A stretch of 64,000 nt of DNA from Toxonevra muliebris (taxonomy: Eukaryota > Arthropoda > Insecta > Diptera > Pallopteridae), in the NCBI GenBank assembly GCA_963691655.1, contig OY829330.1, positions 18,532,182 through 18,596,181 of the forward strand, in the 5' to 3' direction. The position numbers were made by a program, and so were the translations under genes. Below the pieces are notes generated by a model. That model was given only the letters and a program-made list of their open reading frames with translations, did no database searches and was not told the DNA's origin. Of the stretch, positions 22,909-34,961 are shown in pieces. Positions within the stretch are counted from its first letter, which is position 1; every line of letters starts with the position of its first letter.

Positions 22909-24500
22909 GAATTAGTCCAGGATTATATATCAAAAAAATTCTTATCCTACTACAAAAGCTAGTAATTTTTTCGTGTATGTCATAGTTTTCCAGATATTCA
23001 ATATTTAAAACATTACAAACTTTGTCCTTTGGATTTAATTAGAAATATAAATATTCACATTTTTCAATTTTATCAGCATATTAAAACCAGCTAAATTTTG
23101 TATAATTTTTATTATTTATTGTATTTGATTTCCTTTTTATAATATAATTTTTTAACTTTTAAATTATTAGAAATTTTTGTTAATGAAATTTTTGATATGT
23201 GAACTGGAAAAAATTTTTTCTGAAACAATAAAAAATTAGCGAAAAAGCTTTAACGGATTTTTGTCTATAGCTTCAGAAATATAATTGTTCAACCTTTTTT
23301 AATAATTTGAGCTTGTATAACCCAACTTTTTTTTCACATTTTTTGGTTTTAATTTTAAATGTTTTGTGGTTTTATAAAAATAACAACCATTAATTGCTTT
23401 GTTTTAATTTAAATAACAGTTACTATTATTAATGCAATTTTTGAACTAATTAAGATAAATAGGCTTAATGAACAATATTGCCTGAGGAATAACAAAAGTC
23501 ATAGAACAAGCAGATCAAACTATCGTTCGGAATCCGCTACAGTTCTCATCAGTTATTTTTGTGTCTTATTTTACCAAAATGGCGAAAATACTGTGAAGTA
23601 GATGAGAATTACAAGACAATTATTTTAATCGAAAGGAACTACCACTACTATTTTATATACTTTTTGGAATTCTCTTTTGACACTTTTATTACATATTGGC
23701 TAGATTTTTTGGCATCTAATATGAACGGTGTTTCTTTTTTGTATAGAAAAGTTTTTTATATACTTTGAAACAGGCCTTTTTCTTATTTAATACTTTAATT
23801 TGAAAAAATTTATTTTTTTCAAATTATTCCAAAAATATAAACTGTCAAATTTGGAAGAAATTTGAAAAAAAACAAAATATTAAAAAATGAGATTTTTATT
23901 TTTAATATTTCTCCTCCAGATTTTACATTTTGCAAGTTTTCTTAAATTTTGTATTTAATATACAGCTAATATTCACTGTTTTTATATTTTAATTCAAAAT
24001 TTTTTTAGGTTTTAGGTTTTTATGTGTAGTTGAAGTTTAATCAACTTTTATAATTATAAAATTATTTTTTATCAACTATTTTTGGTTTTTATTTCCACCA
24101 AATCGTTTTCCTTTGAAATTAAAAAGTTTTTATTATTTCTTTAAAAGCGCACATATATTTTAAAATCAGATTTAATTATGTTATTTTTTATTTTTTTAAA
24201 TACTGTGGCATGTTTTAAAAAGCCAAATAAGAAACTTACTGTTGGCAGAGCAAAATAAGAAAATAATATATATTAGAAAATCTAACACTTTTTTTTATTG
24301 ATTTTTGTTTCAGTTAAGGATTAAGTAATGAATTTAAAATGGTCGTATACTGTAGTGGACGATGGCACTACACTAAGTGAAAAACCGCCAAGTTTTAGCT
24401 TAAATAGTATGACTTAACCATTTGCAAACTGAATCTTAACTTTTTCGTGCAAACTAACCGCGTACGTTTAATATATACAAATATTTATATATAAATATAT
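22909..24500. other. Unassigned AT-rich DNA with two weak repeat matches
   Basis: The minus strand of 23105-23215 resembles 27700-27820 on the plus strand (shared AATTTAAAAGTTAAAAAATT and ATCAAATACAATAAAYAATA). Separately, TTCGGAATCCGCYACA and ACTRCCACTA.T.TTYTATATACTT are shared between 23530-23665 and 26757-26930. No gene is visible. Confidence 0.4.
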
Positions 24501-24729
24501 TTATAAAAAACAAAAAAAAAAACAAAATCAAAAGAGCATCTTCGGCGCGTGCATAAATACTGCAGCGTGCGCTAGCTTTAACACAACGACAAAAACAACA
24601 GAATCAGCAGCGACAACGATGTCAAAATAAAAGTCAGAAAGCTTTATTACATACATACCTACCTAACTACTTATCTACTACTTCTGCCATACCTATACCC
24701 TAACTACCCATCTTTCAATCATCATTAAC

Positions 24730-24909
24730 ATGAACCAGTATGGTCGTCATCATCATCATCATCAATGCCACCAAAGTATTTCTTTTCCCCCTTTACTAAA
24801 AAATTTATCATCGTCGTGCAGCAGTAGCCAAGAAGAAGCAATACCGCGAGCTGCACTATATCAACCAACAAGCAGCAAAAGTTACAAAAATTTTGGTCGT
24901 CTGGTTTAA
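24730..24909 (+). CDS. Histidine- and serine-rich 59-codon ORF, possible first exon
   Basis: The frame starts MNQYGRHHHHHQCHQSISF and later has LSSSCSSSQEEAIPRA. Composition, a TTAACATG start context and an upstream CAACA-rich stretch (24580-24620) resemble a fly 5' leader and first exon. A CATAAATAC box at about 24551 could serve as a TATA element some 180 bp upstream. The minus strand is also open here, and CATCATCAT runs can give long frames by chance. No splice donor or downstream exon is identified. Treat as a candidate only. Confidence 0.25.
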   Translation: MNQYGRHHHHHQCHQSISFPPLLKNLSSSCSSSQEEAIPRAALYQPTSSKSYKNFGRLV

Positions 24910-27840
24910 TCATTGGTGATAAAGCGCCCATCATCATCATAATCATCATCTCGTCTCATCCATCGCCCCTAGCTTGTTGGGCGTTTGTTAAAATCATTTT
25001 ACATGTTTAGTATACATGTGTTTTGATCACCATACTAAAAAAAAGAAAGAAAAAAATTAATAGACAAAAGCAAAATACAATAACAAAACAACAAATATAT
25101 ATCTGTGAACTTTTAGCAAAATAACCTATGTCTACTTACAACGTTTTTGACACGCTTTTGTTACTATTAACTATCGATATAGATTGAACTACAGTCAGGG
25201 CTGTAGAGAGAAAATCCGGACCCGAGGTGAATGGCAGATGAACAAAGTCTGAAAGCTCTAAAACGTGAATAAGATTTCTTAAAAATCGTATATCACCTCA
25301 GGATTTTGGTAATTTCAGATATTTATATCGATTTTATTTTAAAAAGTTTCCTTCTGCTGTAAGATCATAAAGCTTCGGCTATTTGTTTGTGAACACCCGC
25401 TGATTTTATTAGGGTTTCGAGCGCTGACTGTAAATATATATGTACTATAGATGAACAAATTATGTTGTCAAAATGAGAAAAAATCTTTAGCAGCAAATAT
25501 CTTCTCTTCTTTTTACATCATTATAAAACGACATGAAATTTTGTGGAAATAGCAATAACATTATGTAGAAAGGAATTTAGTTCTGATTTTCTTTTGAAGT
25601 TTAATATTACTAAGTGACAGTACGATGTTGTAAAAGTAAGTTGTCTAAAGTCTCAGCATTCAAAATGGTCACCTTTTTTGCTAACAATTTCAATGAATTG
25701 GTCTTCTATGTATAATGATCTCGCCGTCACTTTCATCTTTTCAAATTTTATCAAAAAACAAACCTAACTACCACGACTCTACTCTAAAATTAATATAAAA
25801 TTTCAAATAAAGAAAGACGGATAACAAAGTTTACGCTGCCTGCTACCATAGTGGAGACTGGGCGCAGATTCGCATAAAATAAAATTAAGGAAAAAATATG
25901 TTTTAAGAAATGCTTGATTTCCGTGGTTTAATACTGGGCCACCACAAAATTTTACTAAAAGTAAAATTAATTTTCCCCCGCATAAATTGCTGGGCTCACG
26001 AGCACATAAACGCACTCTCACAATTTTAATATTAACAGTGGAGGGCCAATGAACGCGGCACGCTGTGACGGGCGGCATGCCGTTGTCAAAATCTCCTCGT
26101 GGCGCCGCGTCATAAGGAGTTGTAAGGCCAATGCACGCGGCGTTCGTCGAACAGAATTTGAAATTTTGTTTTGTAAAATGTTTATATTATTAATTTGAGA
26201 TTTTCTTTCAATAGATTTGGTAATGGAAGAAATGGATGAAATTGTAATTTTGTTGTCATTGCTTTCATTTTGGTAGTCCACGCTTGATTTCATTTGATTA
26301 ATTTTTTATCATCCATCTTGACAAAGAATAAATATTTGAATGAATTTTGAAAAGAGATTGGTGAGGCATTTCCTTATTAAAATTATTGTCTTTGTTTACA
26401 AATAATTCTGAGCAAAAATTTATTTAATTCAAAAAATTTATATTGTGGCAATACTGTCTCACGAGGCACAAGCGGCAAAGTAGAAAGTTGTCTACTTTGA
26501 GCGGCACAGTGCACAGTGTCGCGAGTGCGGCCAAAAATACAAAAAAAAGTTTCAAAATATACAAATATTTGTTTAATCATCGAAAGAAACACTTTAATTA
26601 AAATAAATCCAAAATATTTTTCTAATGTTATTGTTATTACAGCCACTTCGAAATTTAATTTTATCATTTATTTGAAGTTATATATAAACAGGTTAATGAA
26701 CAAATGTAGTCATCACAACAACAATGTATATAGAGACGGGCAAATCAGACGGCCGTTTCGGAATCCGCCACAATTCCCCATCAGTGATCTTAGTGATAAT
26801 TCTTAATCTTTCAATATCCTATATAAGCTACTAATATTTGAAATCATAACCCAGAATTACGGATTTGATTCCAAATATCTTCACTGAATAGAGATATTGA
26901 AAGAAACTGCCACTAATGTTCTATATACTTATTTGTTGTTGTTTTTCCCCCATTGTAGCTAGTCTGCATAACAGTTCGTTATTTGAAAGTCTAGTACATG
27001 GGAGAGTGTGTTTGTGAGAAAATGATTCTAGGTGTCATTTTTTCTGAACGGTCCCCATTCGATCAGTTCATGATAGTTTTTTAGGAGACTATGAAAATTA
27101 AATCTAGAGGTTAATTTATTTAGTTAAGGTTCAGAAAGCGAAAACGAGTAGCTTATATTTTATATCTTCATAAATGTAAATTAATAAACTTCGTTATATA
27201 ACAGAGAAAACTGATATTTAAAGCTGTAATGGAGCTATTAATAGTTATTATAATAATGTATCATTATTTTATAAACAATAGATATTTTATAAAGTGGGCG
27301 TGATCGCCTGTTTATACATAGTAGAAGATTAAAAAGTTGTTTTATAACATCTTGTGCCATGTTTTATACTTTCGGCGTCATTTATTTGGAAGTTAGAGGT
27401 GTTTTTTAAAGTAGGCGCGGCAGCCCGCCCATTTTCCGTATAATAAATATTGTTACCGCTATAACTTCACACACTTAATTTGAGTATTCTGATGTTTATA
27501 TTTAGTATGTTTTTTCAAAATTAGTGTTTCATCCATATGGGAGGTGGGCGTGGCAGTGGGCCAATTTTTACCATTTTTTCTTTCTAACTTTACTTTGACC
27601 AATTTTATTAGCGTACTAAAATTAGCCAGATTTTGGCTCTTTGTTTTCTAAAAATAAATAAAAGACCCAAACTAATTGAAAATAAAGCTCAAACATTTAA
27701 TTTTTTTAGTTCACTTATCTTTTAGCAATATTTCCCAACAATTTAAAAGTTAAAAAATTGCATTAAAAAAAATAACATCAAATACAATAAACAATAAGAA
27801 GTAATGTCTTGAACTAAAAGATAATACATTTATAACATAC
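24910..27840. other. Unassigned DNA, weak repeats only
   Basis: GGCCAATGMACGCGGC occurs directly repeated at about 26044 and 26127. A short hairpin (AAAGTAGA...TCTACTTT) lies at 26475-26505. From 27290 to 27560 the phrases GTGGGCGTGATCGC, GTAGGCGCGGCAGC and GTGGGCGTGGCAGT recur about every 125 bp, which looks like a diverged repeat. Short frames on both strands match nothing I know. Confidence 0.4.
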
Positions 27841-28169
27841 TAGCTGACCCGATAGACGTTGTTCTGCCCTTTCTAAGAAGAAGCGGGAAAATTGAAGTTT
27901 ATTTCAATGAAGAAGAATGAAGTTTCTTGGTGTTTAAAATTGAACATTGGTAATGATAATTCAAGCATTGAATTCTAAAAAATGAGGCATTAAAATTGGC
28001 ATTTTTGAAGAATATCAAAGACCGTTCTAGAAGTTTTATCTAATACCATATTTAAAAGTATGGACCCATTTGCTATTTATTATAAAAATGGAATTTATTA
28101 TAGAATTTGTTACAGCGCCACCTATAGGATTTTGACATAGCTAGGCAGGTTCTTGAGACATTTCATAAA

Positions 28170-28355
28170 TTAGAAGAAATATTAGTAAAAAATAATAATA
28201 AAAAATAGAAGTAGAAAAAACAGTGAAAAAGAAGTAGAAAATAGTAATAAATTATAGAAAAATGTAGTAAAAAAGTAGTAAAAAGTATAAGTAGATAAAG
28301 TATTAGAAAAGTAGTCGAATATAAAAAGAAAATAAATTAAAATAGTAGTAGAAAA
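28170..28355 (+). repeat. GTAGTAGAAAA-type minisatellite, array 1
   Basis: Imperfect units of AGTAGAAAA, AGTAATAAA and similar, purine-biased on the plus strand. Confidence 0.7.
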
Positions 28356-28779
28356 CACCCACTAATCCAACAAACTGAGATAATTTTTTAAATCCGGTAT
28401 TGACAAATAATACTTCCATACTAAGATATCCCGTAATGAAAATTCAGGGTATATGGAAGGTGTCCACCCCCTTTGTCAACCCACCCATATTTTTGTTGGG
28501 CATGGCATTGTTAATTCACGTTCTTGTACCAAATTTCTGTATTGTGCTATAAATGATTCTTGAGATATGTATACCCAAAAAAATATTAGGATTAATTTTA
28601 TTATGGTTCAGTTGAATTATAGAAACAATATTTCAGGACGCTCTATATTCATATAAAGACCATTCTTGAAATTATTTAAAAATTTGAACCAATTTTCTAT
28701 TTATTATAAATATAGAATTTTTTTACAGCGCCACCTATCGGATTTTAAGATAGCTAGGCAGGGTGTTAAGATTTTTCAT

Positions 28780-29265
28780 AAAGTAGTAGAAATAATATTG
28801 TAGTAGAAAAGGGAATGGAAAAAGTAGTAGAAAATAGCAGCAAAAAAGTAGAAGAAAATAGTAGTAGAAAAAATAATAGAAAATAGTAATGCAAATTGAT
28901 GTAAAGAAGTAGTAACAAGGTAGCAGAAAAAGTAGTAGAAAAATAGTTAAATATAGTAGTACAAAAATATTGAAAATGGAATAGAAAGTGTGTTAGAAAT
29001 AATAGTAAAAAATAGCAGTAGAAAAAACTAAATTAAACTATAAAAGTAGTAAAAAATAGTAGTGAAAAATAGTAGAAAGTAGTAGTAGAAAATAAGAAAA
29101 AATGTATTAAAAAAGTAGTAGAAAAATGTACTAATAAAGTAGTAGAAAATATTGGTTGAAAAAGTAGTAGAAAAAAAGACAAATTTGCAGAAAAAAGAAG
29201 TTGAAAAGTAGTAGAAAATAGTAGCAGAAATAGTAGTAGAACTAGTAGTAGAAAATAAAAGTGAA
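28780..29265 (+). repeat. GTAGTAGAAAA-type minisatellite, array 2
   Basis: It is longer than array 1, with dozens of imperfect AGTAGTAGAAAA units over about 480 bp. The complementary strand gives a spurious frame rich in F and L. Confidence 0.75.
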
Positions 29266-29839
29266 GCATGGTGTCACACCTACTAATCCAACAATCTGAA
29301 AGAATTCAAATTTTAGTACCGTACCATAAATGGTTCCTAAGATATCTCATAATGGAAAATCAGGTTATATGAAAGGTGCCACACCTCCTTTGTCAGTCCC
29401 ACCTATATTTTTGTGGTAGTATGGCATTGTCAATTCTCGTTATTGTACTAAATTTTTGTACTGTGCAATAAATGGTTCTTGAGATATACCCAAAAAACTA
29501 TTAGGATTGTTTGGGAGGTGCCACGCTCACTTTCCTAAAAGTCATTATGAATAGCTATGTGTCACTCTCCCTCCCAAAATAATATATTCTGAAAATATGA
29601 CTTCAATCGGTCCAGTCGTTCAGAAGTTACACGATGTCATACACACAAAACTCTACGATTATATATATAAAGATAGTCAAACCAGTTATTTTTATTAGGC
29701 CTGCAAATAGTTGAAGCATCAAAAACCAACAGGCAACTGTACTTCCCCTTCTAAACCTATTTTGATTTTTCTTCCTATCTTGTAGTCCAATTTTTCCTAT
29801 AGGCTGCGCGCGCGAAATTTCAAATAAACAAATATAGAA

Positions 29840-30071
29840 TACATTATTCTTAAAGCCTTACCTTACTGGATGCTGAGAAAATGCAACCCTGCATATTTCA
29901 TTCGGTGATGCCTGAAATATGCAACTCTACATATTTGGTCTTTTTCGTTTTGCCTTCTTCCTGTTTCGGATTAGATACATTAAATATCTTATTTAACAAA
30001 AAATATGTAAAATTTACTTACGAATAAACATTTTAAATAATCACCAATAAAAATTTGATGATAATTGTAAC
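29840..30071 (+). repeat. 5' LTR remnant
   Basis: The segment from TACATTATTCTTAAAGCC to GCAACTCT (29840-29928) is repeated at 37729-37819 with a few differences, including CTTACC versus CTGTCGAC. It continues to the primer binding site at 30072. Sequence upstream of 29840 does not match the 3' copy, so the first bases of this LTR are missing or replaced. Confidence 0.65.
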
Positions 30072-30083
30072 TGGCGCAGTCGG
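30072..30083 (+). promoter_or_regulatory. Primer binding site, tRNA-Ser type
   Basis: TGGCGCAGTCGG directly follows the 5' LTR and would pair with the 3' end of a host tRNA to prime minus-strand DNA synthesis. The tRNA identity is from memory of the 17.6/297 group. Confidence 0.65.
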
Positions 30084-30203
30084 ATGGGATCAGATTAAAA
30101 ATTTTCAATCTGATCACAATAGATTGGAGAGAAACAAAAGTATCTCCGTGCCGAAAGCATATCGGCATTAGCACACAACGAACTTGAAAATTTTTGGAAG
30201 CAC

Positions 30204-31035
30204 AGCGGCGAAAGAATATCGTCAGTTGGTGGATTTTAATCCTCTGGCTTCAGCGAATCTACATTATATACTCGGAGAAGGAAGCCGATTAGTCAGCGAC
30301 CTCGTAAACACAACTTGCAAGGTTTCAAAATTATATGTGCTTTGCTTATATGTTGAGCTTTTTGCCGAGTCGAACTGTCTGACTCAATTAGTGACTGAAC
30401 CGACGCACATACCGTGCATCGTAGGCCAAGCGCATAACATCCTTGACCTGTTTCTTACTTCCCATCATGACAAATATGATGTAAGTATCCACGCACCTCT
30501 TGGAAATTCGGACCATTGCACCATTTTAGCATCCTTTCCGTATTCTAGAATCCATAGCACTTTGCCAATAGCCCCAAAGCGATTAATGTGGCTTTATGAA
30601 AAGGCAAATTGGAGTGGTCTTAATAAATTTTTTGACCACTTCAATTGGAAATTGTGCTTTCTCGATAAAAGCATAGAAGCCAGTGCTAAAATGGTAGAAG
30701 AAATTATTTTATTAGGAATGCGATCTTTCATTCCTAATAAAATGGTTGACATTAAACCAAAAGATAACTCGTGGTTTAATGCGACTTGCAGATCAGCAGT
30801 CAGGTCCAAAGAGGCTTCTTTCAGGAACTGGCAATCTTACAAGAATGCCAATACCGAACAGTTGCGTAAGCAGGCAAGAAATCGCTGTAATGCCATATTA
30901 AGGCGCGAAAAGTTTCTTCACGAGCAGCGCCAGAGGCAAAAAGTCTTACAATTCCATAGGGGTAGTAAGAACTTTTGGTCATTTGTAAAGAGAGTAAAGA
31001 CCAAACGACTTCGTCAATTCCAACTCTTTTTATAG
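30204..31035 (+). pseudogene. LINE endonuclease C-terminus and linker
   Basis: The frame is open from the truncation point to 31035. It reads QLVTEPTHIPC, AHNILDLFLTSHHDKYDV and LGNSDHCTIL, where the last is the SDH motif closing the endonuclease fold. A basic linker follows (SWFNATCRSAVRSKEASFR, later ARNRCNAILRREK) ending with GSKNFWSFVKRV, then the frame is lost near 31010-31030. The N-terminal half of the endonuclease is absent because of 5' truncation. Confidence 0.7.
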
Positions 31036-32503
31036 GTGATCGCCTCGTCACTAGCTCGGTTGATAAAGCTAATCTTTTAACTAGCATTTTCGCAGATAAC
31101 TCTTCTCTGCCAGATAGCAACCAGCCACTACCCGTTATCGAACCTGTATCTTGTGCTATGCCTGAGATACACTTTCGAACACATGTAGTTAAAAGAGTGC
31201 TTGCGAATCTCGACATCAATAAGGCTTCGGGGCCCGATGGCATTCCAGCCCATGTTTTGCGAACATGCTCGTCAACACTGGCGCGACCGTTACGCAATCT
31301 TGTGTATTTCCGTCTTGTTGGAAAGTTGCAAACGTTCAGCCTATTCCTAAAAAGGGCAAGACTACGGACCCTGCTAATTACCGCCCCATCACAATTTGTT
31401 CTACACTGGCCAAGGTCATGGAAAGTGTAGTAAACTTTCACTTGGTCAAGTATTTAGAGCGAAATGAATTGCTTAATGACCGCCAATACGGCTTCCGCCG
31501 TAATCGCTCAACGGGCGATCTCATGGCGGTTCTCACCGAGAACTGGAACCATAGTGTCCATGGCTTAGGTGAGAGCAAAGCGGTTGCTCTAGATATTTCC
31601 AAGGCGTTTGACCGAGTGTGGCACAAAGCACTGGTGTCAAAACTGATTGCGTATGGGGTCGGCAATAACTTCACCCGATGGATCACGAGTTCTTTAGGTG
31701 ACCGCTTTATCCGTGTTGTGATAGACGGTGTTACTTCGGACGCTCGTGCCATTAATGCTGGAGTGCCGCAGGGCTCGGTCCTCTCCCCAACCCTCTTCCT
31801 TATCTTTATCAATGACCTTCTGTCATTGACTAGAAATCCCATTCATTCCTTTGCAGATGACAGTAAACGGCATGCTATGAATGGCTCACTCAATAATGAT
31901 CTCCAATCAATCTACGAGTGGGGTCTCACGAACAGAGTTGAATTCAACGCGCGTAAGACCCAATGTTGTTTGTTATCCCACAAACGAGTGCCCCAACCCT
32001 CTGTTAACCCCCTGGTTATGGGTGGGGTGATTATTGCGGAGTCAGAAACTCTTGATGTTCTAGGCATGCCAATCCAATGTGACGTTCGTTGGAATAATCA
32101 TATTTTTGATGTGTCGAAAGAAGCAGCCAAGTGCCTCGGCTTTCTAAAGCGGTGTAAGATATACTTCACTCCGTCTGATCTCCGCATGATCTATACCACC
32201 TATATCCGCCCCAAAATGGAGTATAATTCGCACCTATGGGCAGGAGCTTCACGAACGCAACTAGAGTTCCTGGACCGTATTCAACATCGGGCGATAAAGC
32301 TATTAGGAGACAGTAGGGTTTCCAGCTCTATTGACTCCTTGGAACACCGTAGAAACGTGGCTTGTGCGACTCTGTTCTACCGGTATTTTCATGGTAAATG
32401 TTCCGCTGAGATACGGAATTTGATTCCACCAGTTCATGTGTTCACCAGAACTACTCGAACTGCAAGCGATAGTCACGCATTCCACGTGGATATGGTACGC
32501 TAA
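31010..32503 (+). pseudogene. LINE reverse transcriptase with two frame breaks
   Basis: The first piece (to about 31300) has KASGPDGIPAHVLRTCSSTL, RT motif 1. After a frame shift near 31300 the second piece runs to 32503: CWKVANVQPIPKKG, DPANYRPITICSTLAKVMES, YGFRRNRSTGDL, AVALDISKAFDRVWHKAL (motif A with its Asp), AGVPQGSVLSPTLFLIFIND and SFADDS, the catalytic FADD. Directly after FADDS the spacing to NGSLNNDLQSIYEWG is shorter than in relatives, suggesting an in-frame deletion of perhaps 15-20 codons. The C-terminus has LEHRRNVACATLFYRYF. It belongs to the CR1/Jockey group. Confidence 0.85.
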
Positions 32504-32749
32504 CGCACGACACATTACAGAGATAGTTTTTTTCTCTGCCGTACCGCGCGTATATGGAATAAGCTCCCTGCAACAGTTTTTCCTGACTTTTACGACATTT
32601 CCAAATTTAAAACAAACGTTCACAACTTTTTCTCCCTCTTTCCTCCTACCACTAATCTATCTTCATTCCTCAATCAAAGCAATGCTTTGCATTCGTAGGG
32701 GTACCCCCTGAGTGTTGATTGCCTAAATAAAAAAAAAAAATAAAAAAAA

Positions 32750-34281
32750 TTGGAAGCGCATCGACGAGTGAATAGAGCGAATATCACATTAAAATTTTTA
32801 ACTTGGGCGAGAACTGTCAGCATTGACGGGGTAAGATATATATATATTGATACAGTATATCCTTTTTATCCTCTATGCCCTTTCCAAGTAAATCAACTCC
32901 TAAAAAACTAAGACAAAATCCATACATATGTCAGAAACCTGAGTTATTACAAAACGACTTAGGAAAAAAAGATTCGAATCGTGAAACATTTATAAAAAAC
33001 AGTTTCATAGACATAAGCGAAATTCGATTAATAACTGTTAGTATCGGAAACATGTTCAATAATATTACATTAAAAAATGAAATTCCATCACCAAGTGGCA
33101 CTCAAGTTGCTACTAATGTAGACGGTACACTAACTAACAATATTCTATTAAGCTTAAAGATTCCAGATGCAGTTAAGAGTTTACCAACCTTTGCTGGAAA
33201 TCCAAGGTCTCTGTTCGATTTCATTGACAATGTCGAAGAAATTTTAGGCGTACTGTCAAGTATTGATGGTACCAGTTATTAAAGTTTATATTAAGAGAAA
33301 TAAGAAACAAGATTGTGGGGGATGCTAATTCCGTATTGGGACACCAATAGATTGGAGCTCAATCAAATGTAACTTAATTACAACTTAATTAATTATGCAG
33401 ACAAGCGAAATGAGACTAGCCTCATAAGTGATTTACACTGCCTAAGGCAGGGTTCGGATACGGTTGAAAAGTTTTACTCAAGTATTATTGAAATTTTGTC
33501 CACTATAACGAACCATGTCCGTGTTCACGAAAATTATGTTAACGTGATTGGTTCCAAGCAAAAACTATATCAAGATATGTGCAAAAATATATTTTTGGTG
33601 GGCTTAAAAGAGCCTTTGGGTTCCACGATCAGAGCTATGAAGCCTGATACTTTAGCTCAGGCTTTGAATTATTGCCTTATTAAACAAAACACTTATTATT
33701 TTAGAAACTCACAGCAAACGAAACATGACTTAAACAAAAAATCACAACCAATTCAATCAGTATTGAGACATCCAATAAGACAAATTTGTAACGCACAACA
33801 AGTTCCAGTTGTATCATATCAGACTCCAGATTCTCAGTAACAATATAGACAAAACTTTCAGAAGCAACATTTTCAATCCGTTCCAAATAGAATTCCAGGT
33901 AACCAAAACCATCAAAGCAATAGAAATTCATCTCAAAACTTTAATACTTCAAATTTTAAAAACAAACCAGAACCAATAGATACCTATAGTGGGAATTGTA
34001 ACTTAAGTAGACCAAAACAAAATGTGAATCAACCATCTAACTTTCCTAAATATGGTGCTGAGGAAGTATTTCATGTAGAATTAGATGGACAACCACAACA
34101 ATATTCTTTCGATACGTACGGTAATAACAGATATAAAACTCAAAATGCTCTCAACAATGACAATTTCACTGGACCTACTCAAAATTTAGATGCCTTTGCC
34201 GAGCCAATAGGTTCAATTCAAAATGAAATAGACGATGAAAATTTTCAAATAGTTGCCTCGGAGATCTCGAAAAACACCTAG
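32750..34281 (+). pseudogene. Gag of the 17.6/297-like element, broken
   Basis: The leader resumes at 32750 and a frame from 32875 carries the start of Gag, including LKIPDAVKSLPTFAGNPRSL and DFIDNVEEILGVL near its end (33282). The next matching piece continues in another frame around 33285-33345, then 33496-33840 (LKEPLGSTIRAMKPDTLAQA) and 34024-34281, which is rich in Q and N. Gag would form the particle. At least three frame breaks lie between pieces. This coding is old and nonfunctional. Confidence 0.7.
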
Positions 34282-34309
34282 ACTTAAACACCCAAATCTT
34301 CTTCCTTAT

Positions 34310-34919
34310 ATCCATATTGTTGACAACAATAATAGCCCACTAAAATTTCTAATAGATACCGGAAGCAATATGACTTTTTAAGCCCCGATTTGTCAATTCA
34401 AACCTCATAGAAACAATAGAACCCTTAAAAAAAAAAACAGCTTCAATAAATAAGCAAATTATTTTGAATGGATTAAAAGAGTTTAAAATGACACAGAAGT
34501 TGAAACTTTTGTTATTCAAATTCCACAGTTATTTTGATGGGTTGATAGGATTAGATATCATGAAGCAACTTGGTGTTACATTGGATCTTAACAAAACTGA
34601 GCTGAAAACGAGAAATGTAACAATACCTATGATATATAAACCAAACTGTCTGTCTCGACTTTATACAGTTCCACCTCGTAGTAAGATAGTTGCAAAATTG
34701 CCCGTAGATATAAAGTCTGGGGACATCCGTATAAAGCCAGTAAGTATAAGAAAATATCTGTTAATACCAGAGGGCATATTTGAAGCTGATGAATGGTTCT
34801 CGTTAATAGAAGTAATTAATTTATCGAATTTTTCACAGAAATTCTTGATAGATCAACCAATTAAGGCTGAATCGTTCGATGAAACTCAGTTTGCTGAAAT
34901 ACATAATTTTTCCTTTTAA
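34310..34919 (+). pseudogene. Protease remnant
   Basis: FLIDTGSN at 34346-34369, with the catalytic Asp codon at 34355, is the aspartic protease active site. A stop follows at 34379. The frame resumes at 34464 and shows FDGLIGLDIMKQLGVTLDL, the second conserved protease block, and continues with a typical Gypsy linker to a stop at 34917. Confidence 0.75.
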
Positions 34920-34961
34920 AGAAATGAAAACTCTCAAATTGATATACAAGATATATCAAAT

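Larger units (their letters stand above)
27841..29690 (+). repeat. Interspersed repeat element with internal AAGTAGTAGAAA arrays
   Basis: It opens with CTAGCTGACCCGATAGACGT and closes with CGGTCCAGTCGTTCAGAAGT followed by CACACAAAACTCTACGATTA and TATATATATAAAGATAG, a head and tail that I associate with a widespread insect non-coding repeat of uncertain class. Its body repeats: AGCGCCACCTATMGGATTTT occurs near 28114 and 28727, and the block from ATGGMARGTGYCACMCC through TAAATGRTTCTTGAGATAT occurs at about 28454-28570 and 29370-29482. Two arrays of GTAGTAGAAAA-type units separate these blocks. No protein is encoded. Confidence 0.6.
30202..32749 (+). mobile_element. 5'-truncated LINE inserted in the LTR element leader
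   Basis: TTGGAAGC flanks the insertion (30194-30201 and 32750-32757) and the 3' end is an A-rich tail after TAAATAAAAAAAAAAAA. The interior has the C-terminal part of an endonuclease and a full-length but frameshifted reverse transcriptase of the CR1/Jockey group. The LTR element leader resumes at 32750, so the LINE landed after the LTR element did. Confidence 0.85.

Noticed and set aside
24725..24949. Minus-strand frame with MMIMMMMG and DDDDDDD
   Set aside because: It arises from CATCAT runs; the plus-strand frame here is the more plausible reading and is itself weak.
29033..29269. F/L-rich minus-strand frame
   Set aside because: It is the translation of the AAGTAGTAGAAA minisatellite and has no independent support.
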